A stretch of DNA of 64,000 nt from assembly GCA_013397795.1 (NCBI GenBank), contig VZTJ01005309.1, positions 310,001 to 374,000 of the forward strand, written 5' to 3'. This DNA comes from Orthonyx spaldingii. Lineage: Eukaryota; Chordata; Aves; Passeriformes; Orthonychidae. A program made the translations under genes and the position numbers. The notes under the pieces are model-generated. The model was not told the DNA's origin and searched no databases. It saw only the letters and a program-made list of their open reading frames with translations. Shown piece by piece: positions 1-12,510 of the stretch; position 1 is the first letter of the stretch, and each line of letters begins with the position of its first letter.

Positions 1-2984
1 CTTTGCTACATGTGCGTTTACTTGATCAGGTGACTGCTACACTTCCCATTTGACGTCATGAGGAATTCCCACCTCTCCTCGAGTTTTCAGCAGTGGGTCT
101 GTTATCCTTAAACTAGATCTGTGCACCCAGCAATACAAATGTGGTTGGGATCCATCTTAGGCACATCACTGTTGCTGCTGATGAATTAGCCAGGGTATCT
201 TTTACAGAGATCATGCTGTAGTTAAACTTTTTGTCTTGCTGGGCGTGATGGAGCAAATACTTGAAAGAGCATAGTATTTTGAACAGATGATATATGATCC
301 AGCACAGAAGCTTCTTATATTAGGATGGTTTGAACAAAATTTTGAACAAAATACAACCAGAAAATTGAGTTTATATTGGTTTACCCATTTCTTTCTTATA
401 GTTACACCTGTTTTAATCTGGTTCCTGAAGACATAGAGTATGATTTACTGTATTACAGAACCATGATCTTGGTTTCACCACCTTGCTTCTTCTTCTCTTG
501 GAAATCCCCAAGCACTAGTAAAAGGCAATTTCTATTTCACAGAAATCTTTCAAAGTATGTAATATTTCCGTATCATCAGCTGTTGTAGATGCATTGAAAC
601 CAGGGGAGTTGGTTCACAGTTTGCTCCTGGTGAGGATCTGACTGCATGTATCATATCCTTTCACAAACTAGCACGGTTTCAGTTCTCTTTCTGTTAACGG
701 CTTCCGTCAGGGGAACAATAATATCAAAACATACAATCCACATTCAAGCAAAACTTTTTATTACAGAACTGAAAACAGCTCAATAGTTCAAACAACCAAA
801 GGATCTGTAATGTTTTCCAGAAAACAAATAATATCATTAATTCAGCGTAATGAAACTCCTCACAGTGATTAGGTTTAAATTAAGCTAATTTTTAATGGCA
901 TACGAGCTGCTTTTTTGAAGGAGCAGTTGGTTTATTGTCTCATTTTCATCCACCATGGTGTCACTTCAGAATAAAGACAAGTTTGCACAGAAACACTACC
1001 TCTGCATTTTCATACTGTTAAACGCTTGATTTTAATTTTTTATAATACATACTTATCTCTGAATTTCCTGGAATTTTTATGCTTGAGAATAATTACAAGA
1101 TTCTCATAAGGTAACTCTCTCTCTGTAAGGAACTTTGCAATTCTAGGCCTTTTAAATTTTTCTGTCCTTAAGAAGATTTAGTGATATTTCTTAAAAATCT
1201 CTACATCTATGAAAGAGATTTGTATCAGAGCTGCAAAATATATCCTAACTAGTTTCATGTGACAATGAGAATTACAATAATGTGATTAATAAGTGGCATG
1301 ATCACTTCATCTTAATGAGTTGTTTGTGATGGAGGGGGTGCAAATTTACTTGTAAATTAGGCCATTTTTTGTTGTCTTCTTTAAGACCATTCTTTATTTA
1401 ATGTTGTGCAGAACTCATGTAAAGTGGGTGTTTGGTGACTCTGTTACTGTTAGCATCTGAGCATTCATTATCCCATCAGTTTTACCCTTTGCTGGGCACA
1501 CACCTACAAAAAATAACAATTCTGACTCTGCTGGGCCATTAAAGGTTTGAATGGTTGGTTATGTTCCCAGGACTGTTGAAACCAATAGAACCAGCTATTC
1601 CACTTAATGGGGATAACTAACACTATTAAAATCAGTGCCATATGAGCCAATACTATTGTTCCCAAGCATATGTTTTCAGATGGGAGCATCTAATAATTTA
1701 AAACCAGGCCAGTATGCTTTAACCAGAATATTCTGTAACTCCATGTAGCATTATTTCATTTATTGGAGAGCTGTGACTTTTAATTATCCTCTTTTTTACA
1801 AAAATTTCAGCTTTCTGGGGTGAAAAAAAAATCTGTTTTCTTAAAATCATGCACTGTGTACTACTCCAGGCATTGTTTTATTCAAACATCATTCAGGCCT
1901 TGACAATGTCAGGTGACCCCCTCCAAAACACTGTTTTATTTCAGAGGTAATACAGGAGAAAGCCTTGTTTTGAAGAGTGCTGGTACTCCACCACAGCAGT
2001 CAGCTGGGACTGCTTGCCGTGGCTCTTCTTAACCACCATTTTTAAGATTGTGAGACTTTCAATCTCTTTATTTTAACTCTATAACAGCTCTTAGTGTTAC
2101 AGAGAGAATTACACTGATTTGGACTTAGTCATGACCTATAAGAGGCTATGATTTTGCTATTTTTGGCAATTCTTCTATATGCAAAAAAAAAAAAAATTCT
2201 TTTGACTGCTGCTTCACACAAGGCACACTTTACACAATCATGTTCTGTGGCTCCTGATTTGCATCACTGACATCCTTTGCTTTTCTACAGAATAACCAGT
2301 CTCTTTATACTTGTACCATCTCACAAGTCAGAACTTCGCGTATTCAGAGTTGTGTTAGTCTTTGGGTGTTTGCCTTATGATCAGTGTACAATTTAATGTA
2401 TTCATCCTACAGTTTGATTATATTTTTACCAATGGAGAACACTCCCACCACAGTACTCAAGTCTTTTGCAAGCAACATTCCAGCACCTTGTAAAATTACA
2501 TTTTTTTCAATTTAAGCTCTTGCCTCCTTGCTTACTGAAAGGCATTTTAGTAGTTGTTCTTACCAACCTTGACAAGAGGCATCAAATGCTTTTTCACAGC
2601 CTTGGACCTCTAGCTAGCTATCACAGTCAAATTGACACTGGCCTGGACATTTGCACTTATGACCTTGCACAGACTTTCACCAGTTAACACCCATTTCCCC
2701 TGAAATTATGAATCATTACTTACAGAATTAGCAGCTCAATCACTTTTGTCTTTGATGTGTACCCATATAAGGGTGCTGTTAGAGTAGGAAAAAGCAGGCA
2801 GGGCTTTGTTTATTTACATCTACAGTTATCCAGCCTCTAAGAGTATCTAAGAAAAGGTAATCCAAAAACTTTAATATTAAAACAGAACAAAACAAACAGA
2901 AAAACCCCATGTTCTATAAGAAACTACATTTTTTTTCCTACTTTCAGGAGAAGAATTTGTAAGTAAGGTAACTTCTGTAACCAT
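1..2984. other. Unidentified AT-rich non-coding stretch
   Basis: I see no gene, exon or recognisable repeat family here. Frames on both strands are short and look like chance. Small details are an A14 homopolymer at 2183-2196 and a perfect palindromic CRE-type octamer at 51-58. Old, heavily diverged repeats could be present without being recognisable by eye. Confidence 0.6.
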
Positions 2985-3876
2985 TTCTGGGTCAGATCTG
3001 TTAAAGAGGGAGAAGCTGTCAAGTCCCTCAAAGGCAGGGAGACCCTTCAGAGAGACCCCTAACAAATTAGAGGACTGGGCAATCACCAACCATATGAAGT
3101 TCAACAAAGGAAAGTGTCGGATTCGGCACCTGGGATAGGGCAACCCTGCATGTATGGACAGACTAGGGAATGAGACACTGGAAAGCAGTGCCACCAAAAG
3201 GGGCCTAGGACTCCTGGTTGATGGAAAGTTGACTATGAGTCAGGAGAGCCCTGGCAGCCAGGAGGGCCAACCCCGCTCAGGGGTGCATCAGGCACAGCAC
3301 CGCCAGCCAGGCAAGGGAGGGGATTGTCCCCTCTGCTCTGCACTGGGGAGGCCTCACCTCCTGTGCTGGGGATAATTTTGGGCACCACAATATAAAAAAG
3401 AGATTAAGCTATTAGAGAATGTCCAAAGGAGGGCAACAAAGATGGTGAAGGGTCTGGAGGGGAAGCCCCATGAGGAGTGGCTGAGGTCACTTGGTTTGTT
3501 CAGCCTGGAGAAGAGGAGACTGAGCGGAGACCTCATTGCAGTTACAACTTCCTCATGAGGGGAAGAGGAGGAGCAGACACTGATCTCTTCTCTGTGGTGA
3601 CCAGTGACAGAACTCGAGGGAATGGCCTGAAGTTTTGTCAGGGGAGGTTTAGGTTGGATATTATGAAAAGGTTCTTCACCCAGAGGGTGGTTGGGCACTG
3701 GAGCAGGCTCCCCAGGGAAGTGGTCACAGCACCAGCCTGACAGAGTTCAATAAGCATTTGGACAATGCTGTCAGGCACATGGTGTGACTCTGGGGTATCC
3801 TGTGCAGGGCCAGGAGCTGGACTCAATGATCCTTGTGGGTGCCTTCCAAATTAGCTTATTCTGTGATTCTGTGATC
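2985..3876 (+). mobile_element. CR1 LINE, 5'-truncated, 3' end of ORF2 plus 3' tail
   Basis: This is a non-LTR retrotransposon relic in sense orientation. From about 3060 it reads as the C-terminal part of a CR1 reverse-transcriptase ORF (residues like NKLEDWAITNHMKFNKGKC, then LLVDGKLTMSQ). A second frame reads on with SDRTRGNG and FFTQRVVGHW..LPREVV at about 3600-3725. It is dead: an in-frame TAG lies at 3136-3138, and the frame changes between the 3154-3375 and 3477-3740 open stretches. The 3' end carries the typical CR1 tail, a CCTTCCAA box followed by repeated ATTCTGTG octamers at 3860-3875. The 5' edge is approximate; upstream endonuclease and most of the RT domain are missing, as is usual for CR1 copies. 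Confidence 0.92.
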
Positions 3877-5199
3877 TCAGCATGTGCCCAGGTAGGCTCA
3901 AATCTTTGCCAAGGCCTGGCTCTCCTCTTCCTTGTGATACCCTCCTGTTGACAAGACTTATTTGATCTCTAGGACATCAAAAGATAACTGTTTGTGATAG
4001 AGAGAGGACTAACCTGCCATTGTATGTGCACAGGTCTTTCAGGTCTGGAATGATGCAGACTTGGCATCTGGACAACTCATAATGCCCATCTGAATAAATC
4101 ACATTAATTAGTTACTGTTACATTTAAAAAAAAATTTTTAAAGCTTCCTTTTACTGAATAGTGCCTAACCTTTGCAAACTAAAAATTTGGAACATAGAAC
4201 ACTTACGTTCCTTCTGCTGAGCAATTTTTCTGTTTATTGATATTAGCTTTCAAATGACAGTACTAAAGGTCTATAATGATCTGTACAGAAGACACTTGGC
4301 AAAGGGCTCATTAACAACTGATATGAGCTGTAAAAAAACCACATAAAATGTCAAGCTAATTTTAAAAAATCATGCTACACTGTGGAAGAGACAATTAAAC
4401 AATAACACACAGCACAGTAAGGTCTGAAAATGAAAATAGCGGAGCGACAGATACTGCTATTATCAAGAATACAGCTCAGCTCCCATAGTCCGTAATAGGA
4501 ATCAAAATCCTGGAAATGTAAGGAGAGATATAGCAATCCAGCATGAAAACTCAGTAACTGAGGTCCCTGCTTCAGGCATACCATATAGAATGTGCAAGAG
4601 GAACACCATCTTCTAACAGAGAGTATGGGGTACCAACCTATATCCCCAATGAAAGTCTGTCTGAAGAGACCTGCAACAGTAGAGCAGGGACTGCTGTAAG
4701 CCATCGTGATATCACTGCCAGCTGCGTGGGGAAACCCTGTGACAGAGCAGGAGAGGACAGCACACACACAGTCTTGAGCTGAGTTCATGAAATAAATTCT
4801 GACTTAGAAACCTGGTATGCACTCAGATTTTAAATAACTGGCAAGGCAGTTCTAATGTAAATACCTATATTCCCTATATAAAATAATGGAGACCTCCAGA
4901 TGGGTGACCCTGAACTTGCTGAAGTCTCGATAAATTGGTCAGGCAAAATGGATTCTTTACCACAGATTTTTCGCTTGCATTCCTGGAACTATCCTTCATA
5001 AAGCTTTAATTATTTTCCAAAAGAGACAGAAGCATCAAAGAAAGATTGTGAATTATAGAATCATTGAAAAGGGGGATTTTAAAATGTTGATACTTAGTCC
5101 TTGCAATTTGAGTGTTAGCTCACATTGTACCCCCAATTGATGTTTCTGGTTTTGTGCTCATAATCCTTTGCTGTAGGCATTTCTTGTTAATCTTGATGA
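3877..5199. other. Unidentified non-coding stretch
   Basis: No supported gene. A 137-codon stop-free frame lies on the minus strand at 4375-4788 but resembles no family I know, and its length is near chance expectation. A faint CR1-like start (TAGAATCATTGAAAAG) near 5057 is too short to call. Confidence 0.5.
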
Positions 5200-5204
5200 A
5201 ATGT
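5200..5204 (+). repeat. Target-site duplication AATGT, left copy
   Basis: AATGT immediately precedes the LTR start TGTCGTGGG; the same 5 bp follow the LTR end ..CCACTACA at 6654-6658. A 5-bp duplication is typical of class III (ERVL-like) endogenous retroviruses. Confidence 0.7.
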
Positions 5205-5468
5205 TGTCGTGGGTTTACCCAGGAAGGGTCAGTCTTGCAAGTGACCTATGGTGCAGGAAGCAGTGCACCTTGCTTCCTGGGAAACAGAGCCAGTGACCAG
5301 CTAGTTTTGAGTATTGATGCGTATATAATCCAATTAAAAGTTGTTCCGCCTCCAGGAAAAAACCCATATTTAAGAGAGATACACCTGAGAAAAAACCCTT
5401 TTTTCCTGTCCTGTTGCTGCCAGAGAAGCAAGTCCTGTGCTTCTCTCTCTGGTAAGACTGGGCCCTTG

Positions 5469-5517
5469 CCCTTCCCCCCCCCGCCCCAGAGCGGGGAGGG
5501 GGGGAGGTTTGGAAGGG
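5469..5517. other. GC-rich core with G-quadruplex and hairpin potential
   Basis: Within the LTR, a C-run tract (5469-5487) is followed by a G-run tract (from 5493). CCCCGC at 5479-5484 pairs with GCGGGG at 5491-5496 across a 6-nt loop. The C-rich part fits a minus-strand quadruplex pattern with short loops. Such sequence is hard to amplify and sequence, which fits the nearby gap. Confidence 0.6.
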
Positions 5518-5632
5518 AGTTTGCAGCAGTGCAGCTGAACGTGGGGGAAGACCCGGCCTGAGCTCTCCGGCTGCTGGGCAAAACATGTTAACTACAGCGG
5601 GCAGAGCCGGGCCCCTGCTCCGGGCTGGGCAG

Positions 5633-6236
5633 NNNNNNNNNNNNNNNNNNNNNNNNNNNNNNNNNNNNNNNNNNNNNNNNNNNNNNNNNNNNNNNNNNNN
5701 NNNNNNNNNNNNNNNNNNNNNNNNNNNNNNNNNNNNNNNNNNNNNNNNNNNNNNNNNNNNNNNNNNNNNNNNNNNNNNNNNNNNNNNNNNNNNNNNNNNN
5801 NNNNNNNNNNNNNNNNNNNNNNNNNNNNNNNNNNNNNNNNNNNNNNNNNNNNNNNNNNNNNNNNNNNNNNNNNNNNNNNNNNNNNNNNNNNNNNNNNNNN
5901 NNNNNNNNNNNNNNNNNNNNNNNNNNNNNNNNNNNNNNNNNNNNNNNNNNNNNNNNNNNNNNNNNNNNNNNNNNNNNNNNNNNNNNNNNNNNNNNNNNNN
6001 NNNNNNNNNNNNNNNNNNNNNNNNNNNNNNNNNNNNNNNNNNNNNNNNNNNNNNNNNNNNNNNNNNNNNNNNNNNNNNNNNNNNNNNNNNNNNNNNNNNN
6101 NNNNNNNNNNNNNNNNNNNNNNNNNNNNNNNNNNNNNNNNNNNNNNNNNNNNNNNNNNNNNNNNNNNNNNNNNNNNNNNNNNNNNNNNNNNNNNNNNNNN
6201 NNNNNNNNNNNNNNNNNNNNNNNNNNNNNNNNNNNN
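5633..6236. other. Assembly gap (604 N)
   Basis: A run of Ns lies inside the LTR. Its true length is unknown; nothing can be said about its content except that both flanks belong to the same element. Confidence 0.99.
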
Positions 6237-6653
6237 CAGAGATCTTTTTCTCCTGGGCGGCTGCTAGTTGTGAAGCTGAAAACCATAAGAACTGTATTTC
6301 TTGTGGAGAGTTCAACATGGTAAAGCAGGAGGAAACTTCTCTCCCTAAATGACCTGAAGAAAGACTAATTTAGAAGTGGTAAGCTGACTGAAAGTTGAAG
6401 TGTTGTTTTTTTGTATTGTCATTGAAAAAAAAATGGAGAAGTGGGAAGAGCAAAAGTATTCTGAAAGTTTTGTTCTGGTTCTTAATTTTTTTTCCTTCCT
6501 TTTAAGTCTGTTAATAAACTTTCTTTATATTCTTTAAAGTTTGAGCCTGCTTTACCTACTCCTAATCCTTGTCTCACAGCAAAATTAAATAAAATCTGGT
6601 AAGTGTGCTGGCGTTTAGCCAAAAACTCAGGTGAACGAACTCAAACCACTACA

Positions 6654-6658
6654 AATGT
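6654..6658 (+). repeat. Target-site duplication AATGT, right copy
   Basis: Matches 5200-5204 exactly and directly follows the terminal CA of the LTR. Confidence 0.7.
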
Positions 6659-9600
6659 CTATATTTTACAGTGCTTCTATCTATCACTTCATTACTGAAT
6701 TTCTCATATGACTGAGCTGCTTCACAGATGCTCTGAAGAAGTATTTGAAAATTCAGTTAAAGACTTAAAAATGTAGTTCATGTCCCTGAACTTCCACCAA
6801 AAGCATGAATTCTGATCTGTTTTTTCACATATATGTGTTGCTTTTTCAGCCCTAATTCATTTAAAGGCAATGCTTATGGACTTCTGTGGAGCTATTGAAA
6901 AGTTAAAATGTGCACAATTGGGCTTCTTGTCAACAAAATATCAACCATCTGCTACTGAAACATTAAAAAGTGTGCAGTGAGCCTTCCCTGTGAAAAAAAA
7001 TGAAGTAGAAATATTAAAGTGTTCATGGTTTGTTGACTTATTCACTGGTTGGAGGTTGTTTAGGGTTTTATTTCGTATGTTTCTTTGCTTAGGAGAAGCA
7101 ACTACTTGTAAGGATGGGATTGTTTCTTTTGTATGATTGATTTTTGGGGTTTTTTAAATTTCCATTTGAGAAAGAAGTACTTAAAACATAAAAGCAGTGT
7201 CTAAACTCCTCAGTCCATTTTTGAGTTTTGAGCAAAACTATGTCACTCCTGAAGTCCCACTGATGTTAAGGGGCCAAATGTCATATCATGAAACCATTTT
7301 CTAAAGTCACTTGAGAAAGACTAACGCATGATGGGCTATGACAATGTAGTTATCAATAAAAATTTTTCACTGAACATGACAGAGAAGGCAGATCAGAAAA
7401 CGAAGACAAGATGACAGAAGAAAAATCCAGCAAAAGAAATTAGTTTCAAAAACAGAGTAGAAGTAGACGCATGGAATTGGACCACTGAGGATAATACGGG
7501 AGTTCACCACTTCAGTTGCACCTAGTCATATTGATCCCGCACAGCTGGAGAACAATCAGGTAGTTACAGCAGGCTTTTTATGTACATTGCTATTCACATC
7601 CCAGAAGCCTGCAGTCACTTAATACAATAGTGATGGTGGAAATGGGAAAAGAACATTATAGTTACTAAAAAAGAAACCAGACTTCTGAAGACATGTTTCT
7701 TTTTTAGTTCAAGGAGGGATTGGACAGTTTTGGGAAGCCAATATTCTAAAACAAGGAAAACAATAATGATATGTCAGCTGTTCTAAGAAAAATGATTCTG
7801 ACAAAAAAAGTTCCAGTCATGGGAAATAGTCTTGAAACCAGATTCTGTTGTTAGGTTTATTAAAGGTTTTGGTTTTTTCACTTTTTTGACGGATATGTGG
7901 AAACTCAAATCCAGCACTCAAACTGCAAAACTTGTACACAAAAATAAATATTGGTGCTGCTGAAGGAAGATATTCTTTAAATAGTTGTATGTCTCAGGCA
8001 GACAAAAGCTCATCTTGAGCCTATTCTTACAAGCATTTGCAACACATGGGATACATTTGAGATTTCTTCATAAAGTACAACCAGCATGTTAAAGTGCATT
8101 CAAAGTTTGAGCCAACTCCAAAAGCTTTTCTTTTTATGAGCTTCCTGCCAGTTAAAATAATATGTTCTACCACACACACACGTATACCTCTATACACTGT
8201 ATGTATATGGAACTGGTTTTACATGTCAAAGTATAGTTTTACCTAAATTCTTTTATTATTTTAAGGCATAATTTTAAAATTCTTAATATTGGAGTGAAGA
8301 TACCCTAGTGGTATATAAACCTTGTTTAATTCATTGATTTGCTCTCTACCTTCATAAAAAAAAAAAGTATAGCATTCCCTTTGAAGCACCACATGGCAAT
8401 TCACAAGTTGTGCCTTCATTTTCTGGCTCCACTGTTACACTTCATGTATAAGAGTATATCAAATCCTTTTGTTTTATAAAATAGGAATAAGATTTTCCTG
8501 TAACAGGAAAAGTATCCAACAAACTCAGACAAGACCACATACATTAAAGCAAAACAAATTTTGTAGGCAATTCATGGCTGTATACAGTGACATCTCTGCT
8601 GACACATCCTCCCACCCACTAGATGACTATTTTGTCACAGCCATCTCCTCACTCTCAAACCCTGTTCCAGACAGTGGGAGGGATGCAAAAGGCCATTAGG
8701 GGTCTGTGTTCCTTGGAGTTTCTGTAACTTATGTCCTTAGGTTAGAAGACCTAGGCCGTCTTAGGTGATAACTTCCGTGAGTGGTAGACACATAAATTCT
8801 TTATAAGTCCTTAGGGTATGGCTATAGCCTCACCATATGTTTGCATGGTGCATAAGGTACTCAGACTATATGGCAATACTGGGAACAGTAGAGAAGTAAA
8901 GTAACAAACTTGATAATCAGACTAATTTAGATGTTATTCTCAGCAGCCCACATGGGCCCAAAGAGCACCATTTTCATCTGCTTTAGTGTCTGGCTGGCTC
9001 TTCCCTACTTTCTTTCCTGGCCAGAGGGATCAAAGGGCACTTGTTGAGACTCAAAAAGTCACTGAGTTAGTTAAAACCAAGGCTATAAAAAGGTATTTTC
9101 TTGCAGAGTATGTAGAAGAAGAGTTATCTATAAGCACTTCCTCTTTCTGATCCATCTGTCCTAATCACTTTGAGATTTGTCTATTTATAAAGCTAATAAT
9201 TCTATTAGATAATATAATAAAAACTGCTTCTTTAGTCATTTTCATTTAGGTTGTCATAAACAGCAGGTATACACAGAACTAAGCTCTGGTCAACTTGTCC
9301 CACTACACACTCATTTTGGATTTTTATCTTTGGTTTTTCTCTTTCAATTTGCTACTGAGGCCTCATAACAATTTGCAATAGTGAATTAGGCATAATTATC
9401 ACTGAAATGTAGTCACATATATAATGGCTATACAGGTCACACTTGGTAGTAAAAGTCATAAGTAAAACACCATACTAGATTCTGCTCTTAGTTTCACCAG
9501 TGAATTTAAACTCATCATTTAGTGGCTTGGAGAAAAGCCCTATTACTTTTCATATGCCAGAAGACCTCCATTGCAATGTAGAGGCCTTGGATATTCTTGT

Positions 9601-12342
9601 CTGCTTTCTGATGTGGTGCCTTAAGGAATATTGAGTCCCTCGCAGCTGTGGACTGTCACTTATGCCCTGCTGGAGAGTTACGAACTACTTCCTACCAGGG
9701 AATATTTTAACACTCTTAACACTTTCTCTATTAAGTACACCCAGTTTTCACCAGCAGCTTCAACTCTGAAGGTGCACTTTCCTGAGGTTCATCAGGAATT
9801 CTGCTCTGCTCTGGTTTTTTCAGGTTTTGGGAAACTTAAGCCTTTCCATATTGGAAGTATAATTTTTTAAAAGTATACTAGCTTAAGAATGAAGCAGGAA
9901 GTTTGTTCTAGTAAAGAGATTTTTTTGTTCTTATTCTCACTTGTTATTTGGTTTTCAGTTAATTAGTAGCATAAATATTTATGGTTAGAGACTTCTAAAT
10001 TATTTGCAACAAAAGTTGTCCTTGGTTACCCCTTAGGAAGGTGGGCAGCACATTCTCATTTCCCCTAAAAAACTGCAGATGTTGTCTGCCCTTTTGTTCT
10101 AGGAGGAACTTTCTCCTCATTCATGTGGTTTTGTTTTCACACTGAATTTTCTGCAAATGTAGCTAATTAAGGCCTTAATCTCTGCCTGGAGTCCTATGAC
10201 CTTCTAGGTGGTCAGAGTACTTTAAGATTATTAAAATATTTTATGAAATCATGTGCTGTTAACAGCGCTCATTATGGTTTCAACTCCAGACCCTGAGCTG
10301 CCATTTAGTTGAGCTGTGCCTGTACTGCAGTGTGACCTGTCATACACTTTCTGTCTCCTTACCAAGGATCGTGCAAAGTGAACCTTCCTACCCACACACT
10401 TGGATTGCCATTGCATAAAAACCAAAACATGGTTGTTCCACCCAGACCCTGCTGCGGCCCAAATCTGAATCTGAGAATTTGGGACAAACTGTTAATAATA
10501 TGAATAATAATCATATCATACCACCTAGGTGATGTGAGTAAAGTTGAATTACATAATGGAGAACCTGAAAATGCCAATGGACAATGAAATTCTCAAGATG
10601 CAGTGGCATTAGCCTTCATACTCTACTGTAGCATGCTGATACCATGTTGATCTTAACAGTAATGTTCAATTTAGAAAAGCAGAGGGGTTTTTTGCATTTC
10701 ACAATCAAGGATCTAATCAGTGGGGCTTTTATGGTCACTACAAGGGCATATTATAGCCATTTGCATCGTCGTTGTGCCTACTCTACCTTAAGTACAATAT
10801 TGTAGAATTGAAGCTCCTTGTCAAAATCTGATCTGGCCAAAATGAGCTTTCCTCCAAGAGTCTTCAATCCTTCTAATTAATTTAATTTTGCTTTTTGATG
10901 CCTTGTTTCCTTTTTGGGTGCTAACCTGACAGTTTTGTTTATAGGTTGTTCTACCACCTCAAGGTTTCTGTCCTTTCTATGGCCTTATTTTCTATGGTCT
11001 TTCATGTTCAAGACTCTGAGTTTTCCAGTGTTTCAACAGTAATATAGTCTTTACGTCCACCTTACTCAATTGCAGCACCTAAGTTCCTTCTTTTGGGCAA
11101 GTATTTCTTCTCACTCTGTCAAACACTCTTTTCCCTTCCCTTCCCCCTCTTTGGCTACTTAATTTAATCTATTTTTCAGCAATACTTTTTTCCCCATAAC
11201 TATTCTATTTCTGTAGTCTCTTCCTCACCCTGAACACAGCAAGACAAAGTGTAGTTCAGGACAGGCTTCTGTCTTGAACTTTTTTTTTTTTAATTCCCTG
11301 GAAATAAATCAGAAAACTAGCAACAGAAAAACCTTTTTTCCCTCCTTCCCCAGAAAATAAACACCAAACAGCTTCTAAGACAGTGCTGTACCGTTGGCAC
11401 AGATCTTCCTGGTAACTAGTTCTTGGCTGAAAAAAAATTGCACTCCAGGTCTGCTTCCGTTGCCTAAACATAGGCATCTAGTACTGTTTCAGACACCATA
11501 GGAACCTGGCTTCCAGCTACTGAATGCTCAGACGGCCAAGGTTTCTCATAAGTCCTGTGTCATGCCTGCCAGCCCTATGATGATGTTTTGGATAGTCTAG
11601 GGCACCTCAAATGGTACTGAACTCCTATATTTAGGCGTCTGGATCATTTCTGCAGGAGCACAACCATTCTGGGATTAAATAAATCACTCTCTGGAAGACA
11701 CATCCTCTCCATTGACTAAAGAGGGAACCTAAACTACTTGTTTATGTGCTTAGTCTTCAGACAGCTATGCATGGGTGAGAAGTACACCCTGAAACTATGT
11801 CTACCCAGCAAAACAATGCATGCCTGTGGCAGATGTCTGCCTTAGCAAGCCTAATCTTGGCCAGGTGAGAACAGAGAAGACAACATACTGTGGAGCTAGG
11901 ATCTGAAACTACCTATGCCACTGGCCTAGATCTTCCTAGGGAGCTCATAGGCTGGCTACTACCATGTTCTAGAGCTGATACTACCACTTCTAAACAGCTA
12001 CCATGTAACAGCTGCTGTGCAAGTTTAGGTTAATCAAAGTATGATAGCACAGGGTGCCTTGGTTTTCCTTATTGATACATTGTAATGACTTAGCTTTCTC
12101 TAACATAGTGCAGTTTATTTGAATATCATACAGTCATCTTTTTCTCCGTGATTATCTTCCAAAGTTTTTTTTCCATTTGTTTTTTATTATACTCATTTGC
12201 TTTCCCAGACTACCCATACCACTTTACTCTCATTCATTCCCTGTGAAAGCAGTCTAAAACTTCCTGCAATAACATTCTCAAAGCATAGTTATTCAAAAGA
12301 TCTTACTACCAGAGTCATTGTAACTACCCTATCAATATAGGG
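6659..12342. other. Unidentified non-coding stretch
   Basis: About 5.7 kb of AT-rich sequence with no frame over 80 codons, no recognised repeat family and no RNA gene that I can see. There are only short A/T homopolymers and a brief CA run near 8172. It could be intergenic or intronic. Confidence 0.6.
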
Positions 12343-12510
12343 TAATTGTCCAGAGAAGTTGTGGATGCTCCATGCCTGGAAGTGTTGAAGACCACATTGG
12401 ATGAGGCTCCGAGCAATTTGATCTAGTGGAAGGTCTCCACAGCAGGGGGTTGGAACAAGATGATCTCTGAGATCTCTTCCAACCCAAACCGTTCTACAGT
12501 TGTATGATAT
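12343..12510 (+). mobile_element. CR1 LINE 3'-end fragment
   Basis: A short sense fragment of the CR1 3' end: CCAGAGAAGTTGTGGATGC, then CTGGAAGTGTT, GGTTGGAACAAGATGATCT and CTTCCAACCCAAACC, ending in degenerate octamers (GTTCTACAGTTGTATGAT). It covers the last ORF2 codons and the 3' UTR only. Edges are approximate. Confidence 0.88.

Larger units (their letters stand above)
5205..6653 (+). mobile_element. Endogenous-retrovirus LTR (probably solo) with internal assembly gap
   Basis: The element starts TGTCGTGGGTTTACCC and ends CAAACCACTACA, giving TG...CA ends flanked by identical AATGT target duplications. Promoter-like signals near the 5' end are TATATAAT at 5322-5329 and CCAAT at 5330-5334. 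Polyadenylation hexamers AATAAA occur at 6513-6518 and 6588-6593, close to the 3' end. 604 Ns (5633-6236) hide the middle; sequence on the left flank becomes GC-rich, with a C/G tract at 5469-5517, which probably caused the gap. No primer-binding site, gag or pol frame is visible, so one long LTR is the simplest reading; a short internal region hidden in the gap cannot be excluded. Open frames running through the Ns are artefacts. Confidence 0.8.

Noticed and set aside
5050..5100. CR1-like minus-strand start (TAGAATCATTGAAAAG)
   Set aside because: Only about 20-50 bp of weak resemblance; too short to separate from chance.
5215..6352. Long open frames on both strands (232-367 codons)
   Set aside because: They exist only because Ns in the 604-base gap are read through without stops; the flanks are LTR sequence.
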